Shown: one piece after another, positions 11,718 through 26,300 of the stretch
Layout: each line of letters opens with the position of its first letter
Numbering within the stretch: the stretch's first letter is position 1
DNA from: Lepisosteus oculatus
Lineage: Eukaryota; Chordata; Actinopteri; Semionotiformes; Lepisosteidae
DNA length: 64,000 nucleotides
Direction of reading: 5' to 3'
Assembly (NCBI RefSeq): GCF_040954835.1
Contig: NC_090706.1
Coordinates: 31,877,148 to 31,941,147 of the forward strand
Made by a program: the position numbers and the translations under genes
Notes under the pieces: generated by a model
What the model was told of the DNA's origin: nothing
The model's database searches: none
What the model saw: only the letters and a program-made list of their open reading frames with translations

Positions 11718-14700
11718 CTGTAAAAATAAATATGTTTACATGTTTTAATAATAAAGGTGGTCAAGTCTCTTTTACACTACTGTAAATGGGGAGGTTTTAG
11801 ATCATTAAAATATTTTGGAATTATTTTTACTTTGGGATTATTCCCCCAGAACTGCAAGAAAAACAATCTTTAGCTAAGAAATACTCACTACTGCCTGAAT
11901 TAAGATTTGCTGAAGTATATATAGTAGATAGTCATCTATGCAGCACTTTCACCTTCGTGTCTTAGTAATAACACACTTTTGTTGTTGCCATCTCTTTGAG
12001 TTGACATTTATAATTATTGTCAAGTCTTTTATGCTGATATATTCAGTATATTTAATTTCAAAGCACTGAAAGGCTAAACGAGTCACTGAAGTCTGAACAA
12101 AATTATCTATATCTAATTGCCATGAATGCAATTTAAGAAAAAGAAAAAACCTTACTATGTTTTCCAGTATCATTCAGATGTAAAATTCTCATGGACTTCT
12201 GCTGCTCCTGAATTTTCTCTTTGCTCCAAGGCATGTACACAGAGTTATTAAATTAGTCTACGAGATGACAGGGTCATCACTTCAGTTTGTCAAAAGAGAG
12301 ACAGATTCCCTGGCTGCCTCCTCTGTGTAACAAGTGCTTTGGATAACTGTGTTTACTTTTACTAACTGAAAAGTTATTTTTAACAAGAATGTGAATCAAG
12401 CTAGGAATGACTCAGATAATATTGATTGCTCACTCCATCTCCAAAAGTTCAAATTCTAGAATGAAAGGGATGCCCTGCCTTATTATCAAGTCCCCAAAAT
12501 AGAAACAGCTGTTAAACTCCACATTTAAGAAATATCTAAAAATACAAGTTTACAATAAGTGCTTCACATATAAAACATCCTGAGATTTCTTGCAGTTTAA
12601 CAGAGACTTTGAAGTTATCTTCCACTGTTGTGTGCTGTGATTTATTTTAATCTACATTTAGAAAAATGTCAAGCTGTTAGCTGTTCCAAAGGGTATTTGA
12701 CTGGCATGCCTGCGAGCTGCCTGACAAGCTCTGTCCATCTGCACAGCAGTGAGGCTTAGTCCAATAAATGCAAATCATCTCCACATACTGCCAATCTCCT
12801 AACACAATTATCCCAGTCCGACATAATATACAGTAATACACAACATGTCTTCAATAACAAGGGAGCCCAGAGTGAGGTGGAAAATACCTTTTGCAGCTTT
12901 GTAGGGGGACTGAGAATTCAATGAACAGAACCAAGTACACATTAATTGACAAATAATTTATTTATTTGGTTCACTGCACTTACTTTGGATAATAAGCTGA
13001 CACCTATTTGATGACACTGATCAAAGATAGCTACAGAAAGATGTCTTGAAAACTTTTATACACATAACATGCTTTTGCAAGTTTTGACTTTATTCCACAG
13101 AGCCATGTCATTGCCCCATCTATGCATCTATGTCATTAACTTAGGACTATCTCATTGACATGCAGACTGATTTTCTTTTACTGGTGGGGATATCTGTGAC
13201 TCTTAGCAGACTGCTATTCTGCAAAATTAAAAAATAAATAAAGGTGGTTGACCATTTTGCTATTTTTAAAAACACATTAACTGTCCCATATATTGTACAT
13301 TCTTAGAACAGCAATGGAATTAATTAAATTAAAAGGTAAATGAATTGAGTTTTTAACCAAAAGCGACTGAGGAATTGTCTTGTTCGTGCGCTTTGTGTGT
13401 GAAAAAACGATCCAGGTCAACAATGTGCTGCTCAAGAACAAAAACACTTTATTCCGTAATATAACTCCAAACATGTTAACCCATGTGTACTTCACCCTGT
13501 GTTCCTTAACTTGTATGAATCCCATTCCCACACACTAATCAACATGGAACGTCATGTGGTCAATGACGTCAGCCGATGGCACTTACTGTAGCTATATTCA
13601 CTATGTGGTCGTGTGCATATTACAGGAATGACAATTCCTTTTTCCTTTCGCCTCTTTTGCTCTTACAATCTTTCACAAAGCCACTTTCTGAAAAGCTATA
13701 AAGGAAGCAAATCTCTTCACATAAGGTTTTCTTCTGTATCCCTCCATTAACTCATCTCCACCTTTGCAGGTCCAAATGTCCCACAGGCAGGTGGTTGACC
13801 CTTACCCAAGCAGGTCAAACAAGAACCCATCATGCCTAGACTTGCAATAAACACTGAATCATAATGTCTTAACATTTATATTATTTCTAAAATTATGAAT
13901 ATTCTCACAGTCAGGTAGACGTGCTTTTTGATTGATTCTCAGTAATCCCTAGCAAAAAAGGCAGCTTTGTAGATGTTAAATGAGCTACGTAACCCTTTTT
14001 TCTTAGTTAATTACCCATGAAAAAGCACTGAAAATCAGATCATTGCACACTGCAATGGTACAGTATGCTAGCCAGCCATTGCAAGTTACACACAATTACA
14101 TAACTATAACATGTGGGTATTTCATCTTAACTAACTTGCCCTAGTGCAAAGAAGAATGGTCTAGACTGTGAAGTGGAGAAAAATGCAATCGAATAACAGA
14201 TCAACCCTTCTAATTACTGACAACATCATTTGAGCAGTTTCCGTCTGATACAGAACTTCAATGAAAACTACAAACTGTTTTTCATCCCAGGGGACATAGA
14301 TGCGTTAATTCTTAATGTTTCACTAAAGAATTTATGAGCACTTAAAGGTAAAACCTAAAAGGGGGAAGAAATCAATTATCACTCTTCTTGATATTTATTA
14401 TGCAGGAACTGAATCTTCTGTAGCTTGTCTAGTGAGTGCCAAAAACAATGCTTAATCCTTGTCCTTTTTGGAGATTGTTTTTGATTAAACTTTTGAAACA
14501 GAGAGACTGCAAGATCTTCTTCATTGATTTTTTTACATGTGTATCATGTACAGTAGCAAACATTTTGAGGTCTGCATTTACTCTAAATGGCAATCATTTG
14601 TCCAACTTGAAAGGTGATTTTAGAAAAAAAATACCTTTAGCTAGGTTCCAGAACTTAATATGACCTACTCCAATCAAAATCAGTCATTTGAGGGAATATG

Positions 14701-15102
14701 AGAGTTCAGCTCTCCCTTGTGATATTACTGTGTTGTAGAGAGAGCAACTGACAGGGAAACAACTGTGTTCATCCAATTTCCCTAAACACAGAAATTGCCT
14801 CAGACTCAGAAGTACAACAACTGTCAGTGCATTAATGGTGTGATTCCAGATCTCGGCTCCAGGCATCAAACATCTCCCAGAGCTCACTAAATGTAGAAAA
14901 CAAACCCCTGCTGTTTTGGAGACACTTATAGCCAGACCCACCTAGGGGTGTCTAGACTTAAAATTGTCAATGAAAACAATCAAGGTTAAAGTCAATATGT
15001 TGCCACCCCCACAGAAAAAAAAACATTGGCGTCTTGCCTTCACTTAACAATTTAAAGGGAAGTTGATTTCAGTACTGTATATAGAGTATATAGTATATAT
15101 AC

Positions 15103-15232
15103 ATCCTCTCTCCCAGCCTTTGTTCTCCAGCTACATTACTTTTGCCTACTGCCTTGTCTCTCTCACACCGGCCGAAACATTGTGTTCTCTTTTTTCTTTT
15201 TTTCAGCATGGAATAAACCTATTACTTGTTCC
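15103..15232 (+). repeat. Penelope-type terminal repeat, copy A
   Basis: About 130 bp that align, with few changes, to the reverse complements of 38060-38190 and 55385-55500. Shared blocks in order are CCCAGCCTTTGTTCTCCAGC, GCCTACTGCCTTGTCTCTCT, CACACC, CCGAAACATTGTGTTCTC, a pyrimidine tract, then CAGCATGGAATAAACCTATT. Copy B lies just downstream of a Penelope GIY-YIG ORF, which is the basis for assigning the family. In this copy the CTGAAGA segment between CACACC and GGCCGAAAC is deleted. Confidence 0.7.
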
Positions 15233-16240
15233 TGTATATAGAGGCATTTCATTCTCCAAATCCTGTCCATTGCAAATAGAACCAGAAGTAAACTGGGTGG
15301 TTTCAAACCAGTAGACTTCAGTTTCTTTTGTCACATTTAAATTACATTAAAATCTAGGTCTTTGTATTTAAATCTACAATGATCTTTATATTTTAAGAGC
15401 CATGAACATGTTTAAGCACACAAAAAACACAAGAAATAATTTAGGTATGGTAAACGTTTTTCATAGCCACATCCAGTAGTGTCTGACAGCTTGGCAGATG
15501 ACAGGTTTTTGAAAAATAATTTCCTGAGGATGCTAAAACTGTTATGCATTATTTAGTGTGGCTATGTTAGAACCTCTCGCACTTTTCCAAGGAATGAGAT
15601 TGAGAAGAAAGATCTCCATTACTGTAAGGCAGCAATGGTAACCACTGCAAAACCATGACACCCAGATCAGCTTTCTTAAATGAAAACTAGGAAACGCTTA
15701 ATACATGATTAACTTGCTAAAGCAGCATTCCAAAGTGAAAAATCAGAGGCCTCCAGCAGTTACTTTCCATTTCATATTCAATTTATTCTGTACTATAACA
15801 TGGACAAAGCAGTTTGGAATAATTATTTTTGGTCTGTATGCATTCCAGATGAGTACATATTAAGCTGGTAAAGAATGATTAACATCATAACAAAGAATAA
15901 GGAAGTTGAAAGCAAAGAAATATAATTACACATACCCATATACAAACTAAAAACAATGTGAAAAGGGGAAAAAAATAAATTAAAATAGAGGAGTGCAAAA
16001 TAACTAGACAAAATAAATAACAATAACTTACCCTTAAAGTTTTTCATTCAATAATCCACAAATTTCAGTGTTGGAATAAAACTAATGTTGAAAAAATACA
16101 TGACCGATTACTGCTCCGCTGTAGCACAATATAAACAACAAGGTGCCTCATTGGTGCTAAGAGAATCAAAAGTGCAATTCTAAAAGTGGAAAAAATCAAA
16201 CAGCTGAAAGGGAAAGCAAGGCAATTTCAGAGATTTTCTT

Positions 16241-16246
16241 TTTATT
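16241..16246 (-). terminator. Candidate polyadenylation signal of RGS14
   Basis: AATAAA on the minus strand, about 590 nt downstream of the RGS14 stop codon. In this AT-rich sequence the hexamer is common, so only its position supports it. No transcript end can be seen from sequence alone. Confidence 0.3.
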
Positions 16247-16836
16247 GGATGCATCTAATACTTTTTACTAACAGCCGAAAACCACAACATTTTACAAGAA
16301 CTACTGAACAGTGCAAAAAGTGCATGGACAATTGTTTCTATTTTAAAATGTGCAAAATGGAAAAACAAAGTATAAGTTAAATTAGAAAAAGGCACAAAGG
16401 TGTAGCATTTTTTGTATGTTATTATACAACAAATTCTTCCAATCTACAGTATCCGAAGCCTACATAAGTTTAATCACTATTTAAAATAAGTTAAAGCAGA
16501 CAACTATACTACAATATATATACAATTAGAGGGAAAAGGTTTTTGAAAGCTTAAAATGTAGTTTCTCTTTCTAGTCCAAATACACAAAAATAATCCCAAT
16601 AAACCATCTGACCCCTCCACTTCACACACATTACCTTAAAGTCTATAGTGCACAGTATAACTCAGATAACAGAAAGAACACTGCTCTTTTACTGAGCCAC
16701 TTTCAGCTCACTTTATCTACAGATGGCAGTGAGAAAAGCAGAACTCTTCCAACTTGAAAAAGGACTTCTCACAAAAACAGTGAGGGGAAAATGCAAAACC
16801 CATTTGTTAAGCAAAACATTTTTTGCTGCCAGGAAA

Positions 16837-17300
16837 TCATACTGTTGTTTCGCGACTGGAGTCTGTGTGCACAATGGGCATTTTCGTCTGCAATGAAGGT
16901 GCATTGGTGTCTGTCACTTGGCTGGACTGTTTGGATTGACATTCACTTTGGTCTGAGTCATTAGTTAGTCCTGTATCACTGTCCTCTGAACTCACTGGCT
17001 TGTTGCATTCTGGAAGTGTGGTGGTGCTTGCAGGCTGCTTCTCAACATCCTGTCCACCACTGTCCAGTTGGGCCAGGGGAGGGGAAGGGTCAGACGCGAG
17101 CTGACTCTCTTTCAGCTTCTCACGTTTGTCCTCATCTTCCTCACTTTCTTCCTCCCTCAGAGGCTGCTGCAAGAAGTGGGGAATTACCAAGTTCTCTTTG
17201 CAAAGGAGGCCTCGTTGATCATTCACTCTGGAGTTCTGCACTTTGGAGAGAAGATCGATCAGCCCTTTGGAGGAAAGGGAAGCAGCTTTTAATGCATAAT
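16837..17300 (-). CDS. rgs14: RGS14 last exon (GoLoco and acidic tail, stop codon)
   Basis: The acceptor TTTTATTAG is followed by an in-phase exon reading [20 protein letters not shown], then [16 protein letters not shown]. This is the GoLoco motif and its conserved follow-on. The Arg of DQR, which contacts GDP, is present. A tail of about 120 residues rich in Glu, Ser and Gln follows. Another small exon between 17300 and 19350 cannot be excluded, but the phases already fit. Confidence 0.92.
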
Positions 17301-20300
17301 CTAATAAAAGACTTTCAACCACAATATGATGTACAACTATTGGAAAGCAGCATGTTCATCCTACGGGTGTCCCTGTGAGATTTATGGAGGATTGTACCAT
17401 TTTCCACACAATTAGGACTGCAGGTTCAATGTCTCAATTTTCAGTTTGAACAACAATATTCCAACTTGCTTTCTTTTATAGCTTTGCAATTCAATATACA
17501 GTATTATTATATGTGATACTACTTTTTTATTTCCAACAGTCTGGATGTTTGTAGTAAAAAAAAACAGTTTTGAATTTTGTGATCCTTTGACATGATTATA
17601 AATAAAAGGCAAAAACACAAACACTGAATTCACTCAACCACTTACAAATGTCTCTAGCTTGCCCAACATGGAGCAATAAACATATTTTGTTTATTTTGTT
17701 GAAGTGGTTTCTTCATAACTTTTTAAAATGCATTCAAAGTGTTTTCATAGGGTGCTTTTTCTATTAAGGCCTCGTACCTCATAAACCACAATAGGCCTCA
17801 TGAACTACAATACATAGAACCAAATGTATCAAAGTCTTTGTAATAGAGTGCCACTGGGACAAAAGAACACAAAGTATCTTACTCCTAGAAAACATTCCAG
17901 CTCATATTGTTGGGTAAGTTACCATTTAGTTTGGGGTATTTCAAAATAACAGTATGGCTTCATTTTAATATTTCTGATTTTATTTATATTGTTTTCATGA
18001 AATACATTAAGACTCAAAGACAATTTAATTCCAATACCTGTAATGGAGAGATAATTGTGTGATAATGGTTTCAGAACCTATGTGCAGAAAATGTGTCTGG
18101 AAACCACAAAAATGTTTAACCATTTTAAACCTCCTACCACCTCCTCAGTAATATGACAAAATATTGGGTCTTTGTCAGTTGTCTGTACCCTGCAGAGGTG
18201 TGTGAGGGGTCAAGGGTTATAACGCCTTGGTGACCCCAGCTTTCTCACATTAATCTTAAACAAGGACAGCTTTTTCTGGGCAGAAAAATGATATCTTAAA
18301 TTGGATTTACAGTTCATACTAGTCCCCCTTCTGATGAAAATATTCCATCCTTACATTTTCACTGAAAAAAAAATATTTTAAAGGTGATGATAATAGGTTC
18401 ATAGACATTCCCTGATGAACAAAAGAAGTTTCACTGTGTATTTCTGGGATTTCTGTCATGTGAAATCTGTTTTGTATGTTAAAGATTGATCAACAAAAGT
18501 TTGTCACTAAAATCCCACATCAGTTTATTGCCCCACTTAGATCCTTAAGACGATGTTTTAAAACCTGAAAAATTCAATACCATCCATGTCGTATGTTCTC
18601 CTCTGCATGGGGTTTCTCACTCTGGAGTTTGTTCTGGTTTGGTTTCTTCCAGTGCAGGGAGTCTCACTCTTTTCTTCTTGTATTGAACTTTCCTATTAAA
18701 AATGAAATCAGTATGAGAATTCACATACTGAGCGCATACTTTAATTCTTTTTCAAAGTATGTAATGACATACAGTACTTACAATCACTTGAATCTCTGGA
18801 GGGGAAATAGGTGTTTTTGTGTTGCTATTCTGTTCTTTACCTAAGAAAGTAAGAAATAAAAGTTTGACCTTAATATCTTATTTGATTTGGTCTGGTACAC
18901 AAATACACCTTAGTCCAGTTGTGTTTTAAAAATGAATCAAAATATATAGTATTTTTCCACCATAGTATCTTATATTGTTGCTGATTTACATACACTCAAG
19001 AAAAGATTATTTAGATCTTCTGATAAGCAAAAAAAAACATTCATTTTCCCTGTGGCTTGACCACACTCTAAACAAGTTCTAAAAGCACATATAAACATAA
19101 AAACCTATAAAGTACTTAATCTCTATCATGATATACATAATCCATTGTACTGTAAGTGGTATGTTTAAAGAAAATCCCATTTCTACACCAGTCATATATA
19201 TCTTAATATTTGATCTAATAGGAAGCATATACATTCATTCTGGTATTAAAACATCAGACATTAAACATTAAAACTAAATATTTATTTCTCAGTGAATTAA
19301 TTTAAGGAATTTTAAAAAATGCATGAAAAAATAAAATGTGTGTTTCTACCTTTTATTCTGTCCAAAAGTACTTTCTTTTTGGCTAACGACATGACAGGTA
19401 TGCTCATGTTTAAAGGCTCCTGGCTTCCACTCTGAAAAACAATATTTAGATTCAAGGAAACTTCCACTAACACAAGGCAGAGCAATTTCTTCATCTCTGG
19501 GGGAAATTATAAGATATCTTCAAAAAAGCAAAGTGTTTATTACCTCCACAGTTATACATATAGAATATATATACACACCTCTTGGGAAAAGCAGTTTTGT
19601 CTTTTTGACAAGCCAGAACTACTGTTAATAAACAGTTAAGCTCATTCCAGTTACTGCATGTTTCCAATGCAGTACTTACAATAGTAGCCACCACCTCTTC
19701 GGGTCTGAGTTCATTTTTCCTCAGGACAGGGGCGAGAGCTTCAGAGAGAACCTTGCTGGATTTAGCAACAATTCCTACAGTTTTACCAAGAAACACCACC
19801 TCCAATCTAAATGAAATAAAAGAGAGTTTAATGGAAATAAACATCAGTCCTTACTACAGCAATATTATGGTGCCGGTTGAGTAACTACTGACTGAATGGT
19901 GAAGTACTGTGTAATTAGCTTGCAATTAAATTAAACTATAACAAAAGGGGGCACATAGTGTACATCCAGTACATCTACAGTAGCTGTAAAGACTGAAAAT
20001 AAAGGAAGCCCAAGTCTAACATTATGAAAAAACAATGATGCATTGTAGCAAAACGAACATTGGTTTCCCAATTTTGAATCATTTGCAGAAGAAAAGCATA
20101 ATTAAAAAGCAAATAATATAAAGATGATACTGTATACCGTGCTACTACAAAGTTCTTTTACTACAGGAGTTATCTTATAGTTTTAAGCATTAAAAGTCAA
20201 TACAATTATTAACAGGGGAAAAAAAAGGTATGATACCAAAAAAAGTAATATAGTTGGTTGAGTAGCACTGATTAACAGGTGCACCAAAACCACTCACGTA

Positions 20301-23300
20301 AATGTTATCATGGTCTCCAGAAGGACCTGTTGATCTGTTAGGACAAGGCTTTCCTGGTCAAGAGAAAGAGGCTGTTGGGAAGAAGAGAGATGAGAGTTTC
20401 TGTCAAACAGTGGCACAAAAAAGGCAGGTAGATGATTGATGATGATAGATGGGGATTCTCTAATAGTTTTTATTTATGCCCATCCAATCTGGAATTGCTA
20501 ATTGCAGATGAGCTTATTGTGTCTCTGCATCCAGCAACAACTCCTGTACCCACGTGAGCAGAATGAGGTAGGGCAGACAGGCTTGTCCTGTGACACACTG
20601 AAAGCTACATCTCGCCTTTGTTTGTTTGTACTGACTGGAGGATACACTCCTTGGTTCAGGCCATTGGCCAACTTATCCCAGTTCTACCCCCGTTAACCCC
20701 CTGCCAATTAATACCATCGTTTGGTGGAAAGATTCTAACCACACCGGGAAAAGAATCTTCCATATGAAGATGAGATGAATGTTGATGACTAAAACTAGAT
20801 GTACTGTACATTATAATAGATTCTAATCAGGCTATAATAATAAAATAATCATGTAATGAAAAATAAAAAAATAAAATACAAATAATTTAATAGGTGTTAC
20901 AACATGGTTTGTTGACTATCATTATATTTAATAAAACAAAAATGTAAAGGTAAATTTTGATTTAAGATAATCTTAACAACAATAACAATTTCCCCCTTTT
21001 TAGTTTTGATTCCTTTTTTGTTCAGTTTTTACCTTCCAGAATATTATTATTATTACAGAATATTAGAATGACATTAAAACCTAAAACAAAACCAGCCTGC
21101 AAGGTTGGTACTTAATATATTACAGGAAAAGCTAAGTTCAAAAGCTTTTAAGGTTTCGTAAGTTCAGGTCTTAGTGGAGTAACAGCTCAGTTATATTAGC
21201 GTTTTGTTGCAACTTCACAAAGCACTGAGACCCACTTTATCATTCCCCTTTAAGTAGATTTTGACGTCTTTTAGCAGGATTCCCCTCTTCTCGCAGATCC
21301 CCGACAGCATGTCTCGTACGGTGAGGTCGGCGCGCACGGGGGCGAGGGAAGCTGTCCCATCAGGCAGGTAGACACAGCAGTACTTCACAGCACGGCTTTC
21401 TTTATCTTGGTCAGTAACACGAGGACAGGAGCTCCCATTCTGTCATGACAAGAGTGAAAGATTCAAGACAAACAATCTAATTAAAAAAAACACAAAAGTA
21501 AAACAGCTTATACTTTGTTTGGTGAGACGCTGTGGCTTTAGTGACAGAGTTTCCGGGAATATAATTATTGAATGACAAAGCATGAGTATCTTGTTATAGG
21601 CATTTCAATACATACTTTTTTCGCCTGGTGTCGATGACATAAACAGATAGATCTGATAAAGCATATTCCGCATCAATAAAAAAGGGAAGTGTTCTTGAAC
21701 TATTAAAAAGCACTTCCTTTCTGTAATCAACCATCACTTTAGACGCACGCTGATTAATCTGTTAAGGAAGAAGGGTTTTATTGTGTATTGTTATAATCGT
21801 TTCTACATTATTTACATTGCTGCATTGCTGCATTTTACCTATCGATAAATGTATGAAAACATCTAAGTTTTATACAGTAAATTATAAAGCACCTTAGTTT
21901 TCTTTGGCATGTTTAGATTACAAGTCACAAAGTGGAAGCCATGTTGTTTCTGGATATTTGAAGTTTTAAACAACATGAAAGAGGCATTAAGACAGTGAGC
22001 ACATACTGTACCTCTCCTTTATTGCAGAAAGACCCCAGTTCCACACTGGTGGATGAGGTGACAGAGCTCTGGGACTCACGGCGGGAAACTGAGATTGATC
22101 GCTGGTCAGACAGCTCTGCTGTTGAAACAGGTTTTTAATAATTTAGAGGAAACTGAGGCTTGGTTACAGAGGTGTTGTAAGAAAGAGACAGGCTAAGTGA
22201 GATTCAGAAACAGCAGTGTGACATTTTAGCAGTAAAAGCCCATTAGTTAAACTGGTTCTTGTAGCCTAACAGCTTGCCCTCAACAACAAAGTTTCAAAAT
22301 GAACCTGTTAAATAAATTGAAACTCAGGAATTTAGGTTAAAGGAGTTATCTAAGATTTGGCCATTCCCACAATCCAGGTCATTCAGAATGTTCCAAACTG
22401 TTCAAAATGTTCCAAAAGCACAAATGTTAATGCAAGTCAAACCTAGAGTAAAACAGTAAAATGCATAATGTATATTCTACATTTAAAGAAATTTTGTGAT
22501 TTCAGTTGAATAAATCAGAATCCCGTCATTTCTCGATAGAACTTGGTTTGTCCTTACATTGGATTGTGATGATAAGCTGTCTTAAGCCTTCAAACAAAAT
22601 CCAATGCCTTTTTTAATTATTCATTTGGAACTGTATTTAGAATCATTTTTTATCTTGCTAATAACCATACCTCCCCATGAGCCTCTCATCTCACGACGCT
22701 TGTCCCTCTTTGATTTGTCCTGACTGGGCCGGCCATCCAATGTAGCTCTCTTTCTCTCTGAGCTGTCCTCCACATCAAAAGGTAAGGACTTTCCAGCCTT
22801 CAACTTCTTCTTCTAAAAAACACCATATCTGAGGCATTTAGTTCTAAACTATCTTAAAACAGCAATCCATACATTACAATTTGAAATTAAGTAAAAAATT
22901 AGATTCAAAAAAATCTTCTTGGTGTTTCATAAATTTAGTCAGTGATAGAATAAAATCTGTTGGGAACTATCTGGTACTCCTCTGTTAGACCCTGCCTTGC
23001 CATTATTACTCAGAAACAAAATCTCCCTGGTATTAACACCGAGTTTAATCATAAAAAGCACCACAGTATTTTAACATTTGTGGTTTCCATTCAATGTATC
23101 TGAATTTAGACTGAAACGAAAAATAAGGCTTCTTTTAAAAGCCATCTAGATTTTGGATCTTTTGTCAGAAAAAATAAAGTGTAAGATAATTAATTTACAC
23201 TACATCACAAGATTTTGTATGCTCTTTAGCAATTAGTTTATACCGTATATTACTAATTTCTCTCCCTCTCAGTTGAAGAATTCTTGAACTTCAGTAACAC

Positions 23301-26300
23301 TTTTGCTTGAATGAGGCTAAGAAACATCTTCATAGCTATTAGAGTAACACAAAATAACACACCACACATAATCCTCAATCAAAAGCAAATGACATGGGAT
23401 GCAATTATTCGCAAAGATTTATAATAAGACATTAATACAGCTGAAAGCTAAACCTAGGTAGAGAAAAGTGAAAATTAAATACACTGTGAAGTAACTGTGA
23501 GCTGACAAAAGCTTTCTACTGATCCATTCAGTAACAGAGGTCCTGGTGTGTTTATGTGAAGTTTTATTTTGCCATGTGGCTTTTATAGATGTTGTTTTAC
23601 AGTATTGTGTGGGGGAGTGTTTCTGAAGGTGTTATGACAGTGTTTTTTAGCTTCATTAGAGAAAAGTGTTACCAGATTCAGATGCGATGCTTTACCTTTT
23701 TGGAGTCAGTCAAAGAGGGACTATCATTGATCATGCTCTTCCTAGAACCTGGGCTCTTGGAACCAGGCCAAAGGTCAGGCAAGGGCTGTCCTGCCACATT
23801 GGCCAGCATACATTTCTGGTAGAGCTGGGACCTAACAAAGCGGGTATAGCTGTCAAATTTCATCAGCTTGAATATCTGCATCAGAGAGGAGGGGAAATCG
23901 AAATGAAAAGTAAATACATTGCTGGTCAATGAGTGTATATTTGGGAATATTATTATGTAAATATAAATTACATTAATGTGCTAATCAATTCACCTGTTCA
24001 GTTATAAAATAGGAAAGACCACATGGCATAAACAAACACTAAAGCAAAAGATATGCTAAAGATAAATGAATATAGACTGGACTAAACTGAAATATTTTGC
24101 AATCACTGGTAATAAAAGTGTCTTCAGTCTGCAATACATATGGTTGAAACTTTCTGATCACTTTTAGAAACTATACTGACTATAGTATAAAATGTTGATG
24201 ATTATGCATTATAGATCAGATCAGATGCAACAGACATGTACTCAGCAGACTTGACCAGCATTCCATAACAAAAGGAATTAGCCTTGGTGTACTACCTGTT
24301 GTTGGGCTTTCTGGAACATGTCCGGTGTGGGGTTGTCCAGCAGGCTCTCCTCTATCCTGGCTGTGTCATCAATGTTAATGGCATGTAGCGCGTTGCTTGA
24401 TAGGTAGTTGACATAGATCTCTCTGGCCTCACGTAACAGCTGTACAGTCAAAATGATTAGTCTTGGAATAGGACTAAAGAGTCCTTCTTTTGAATCCCAA
24501 TTTATTCAAAAGTAAATATTGAATCTTCATGATTGTTAATGGTTCTAGTCTTGGGCTTGTTGCCCAAGATAGATAATAATTTCAGTGCAGAATTCAGGAT
24601 AGAAATACATACAGTATCTAGCACTACATATCTGTGTTTTGAAAAAAGTAAAACGTGTGAGTCTACAGTACCTCATCTTTCTGACTGGGAGGAATCTGCC
24701 TGAACTTCTCGCAAGCCTGCCAGAATAGGATATTCTCTGCGCTGACTTCTGATTTCAGAAAAGCCTGCAATACACAAAAAACCAAAGCTCATGTTACACC
24801 ACATACAACTATTGTGGAATTGTGGGATTAATTGAACATAAGAAAAAGCCACAGCCAAAAGATGTTTTTTCACAGCTCAGGAGATAATATTTCAGCTCTC
24901 CTATGTATAAATATCTCACACCCTAAGTGCATCCTTTTCTATTCTTTCTTGCACTCTTTCCATCCCATCTTCACCTTCACAGCAGCTCCCTGGCTCATTC
25001 CTCATAAAAAGAGAGGAAGGGTCCTGACAACCTCATCCCCACAGGGAGACCGCCCTTCCCTCCGCCACATGAGTTATGCCAGATTAACTTTTAATACTTT
25101 TCAGACATTCCATACATTTAATCTCTTTGTTGTATTGAGATTTGGATGAACTACTGAAGTGATATAATTCTTTACAGACACACCAGGCTCCTCTCCAACT
25201 GCTATAAATTTGTTTATGGAGCAGGTTCAATTTTAATCAGAAATTACTAATATTGAGGTTGTTTTAATGGCCACAAAACAATACCTTCACAGGTTTTCAG
25301 ACCGAGGTTGAACAAAGAGGATGAGGAAATGTAAAAAAAAAAACTTTTCAACATGTATAAAGTTCAATTTTTGTTCATTCATAATAGTATTCTGTAATAC
25401 ACAAATCACAGCATACTGTAGAATGGATGAATGAATAATAGCTACTAGACACAATCTAATTACTTAATCTCATCATTTTCATGTATTTAATCTAAGTATA
25501 ATCTACTTAGAATCTGTGAAAAACTATTCCAAATGAGGTAACAAAGGTAGCCTCACAACAGTAACAATCTAGTCTATAAACTAGTCGCATTTTTAAGTAA
25601 ACCCTCTACTCTCAAAAGTATCTCTAAAACCTGTGTAATTTGCTTTTAACTAGATATTTCTAGCCTCTAATGATCAAATAAGATGATTTTCATAATCTTT
25701 GGTAGTGAAAAAAAGCATTAAATACCAGTAACCAACCTACAACAAGTCAAGTTAAATTTCAGCATTAATCTTACTGCTTGTGGGCTTATGTCGGAGCCTT
25801 ACCGTGAAATAGCGGACACCTGTGGGGTCCTCCAGGAGCCTCTCGAATGAGACTGCCCAGCTGGCCACAGACCTTTCCACACGACGGCTGCCACTCTGGA
25901 CACTGGGCAAGCTGGTGTTGCTATTCAGGCTGTGAGTGCTGCCGTGCCCATCTCCCTCGGTGACATTCAATTCTAAATGATGACAAAGAGCTGCTCGTCA
26001 TGCAGATCCAAATACTGAACTCTGCTACTGCACGAATCCCACATCCTGCTGGCTTGCAGTTTGTTTTAATATAAGTTCTGGATAATAAGCAGAATTCCCC
26101 AAATCATCAGGAACAAAAATGTTCTCCTGAAAGATCTAAAAATTGCTCTAGTCTTCTTTGCCCAAAAGAGATAATAGTAAGCGGTCTAAATAATTGATTT
26201 TATAATCAAAGCCTTTCATTGTTCATTCATGACGGTCACAACTCTTGTCAATTTAAGCAGATCCAGCGACATGCCCCTCCACACTTTCAGGAAAAAGAAA

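Larger units (their letters stand above)
6011..15102. other. Gene-poor stretch, mostly featureless
   Basis: No gene could be supported. The stretch contains the perfect hairpin at 6852-6893, a short duplicated AT-rich unit near 9028-9067, an AT-rich simple run near 10660-10745, and one weak exon candidate at 11587-11717. The open frame at 9952-10376 has no recognisable motif. Confidence 0.4.
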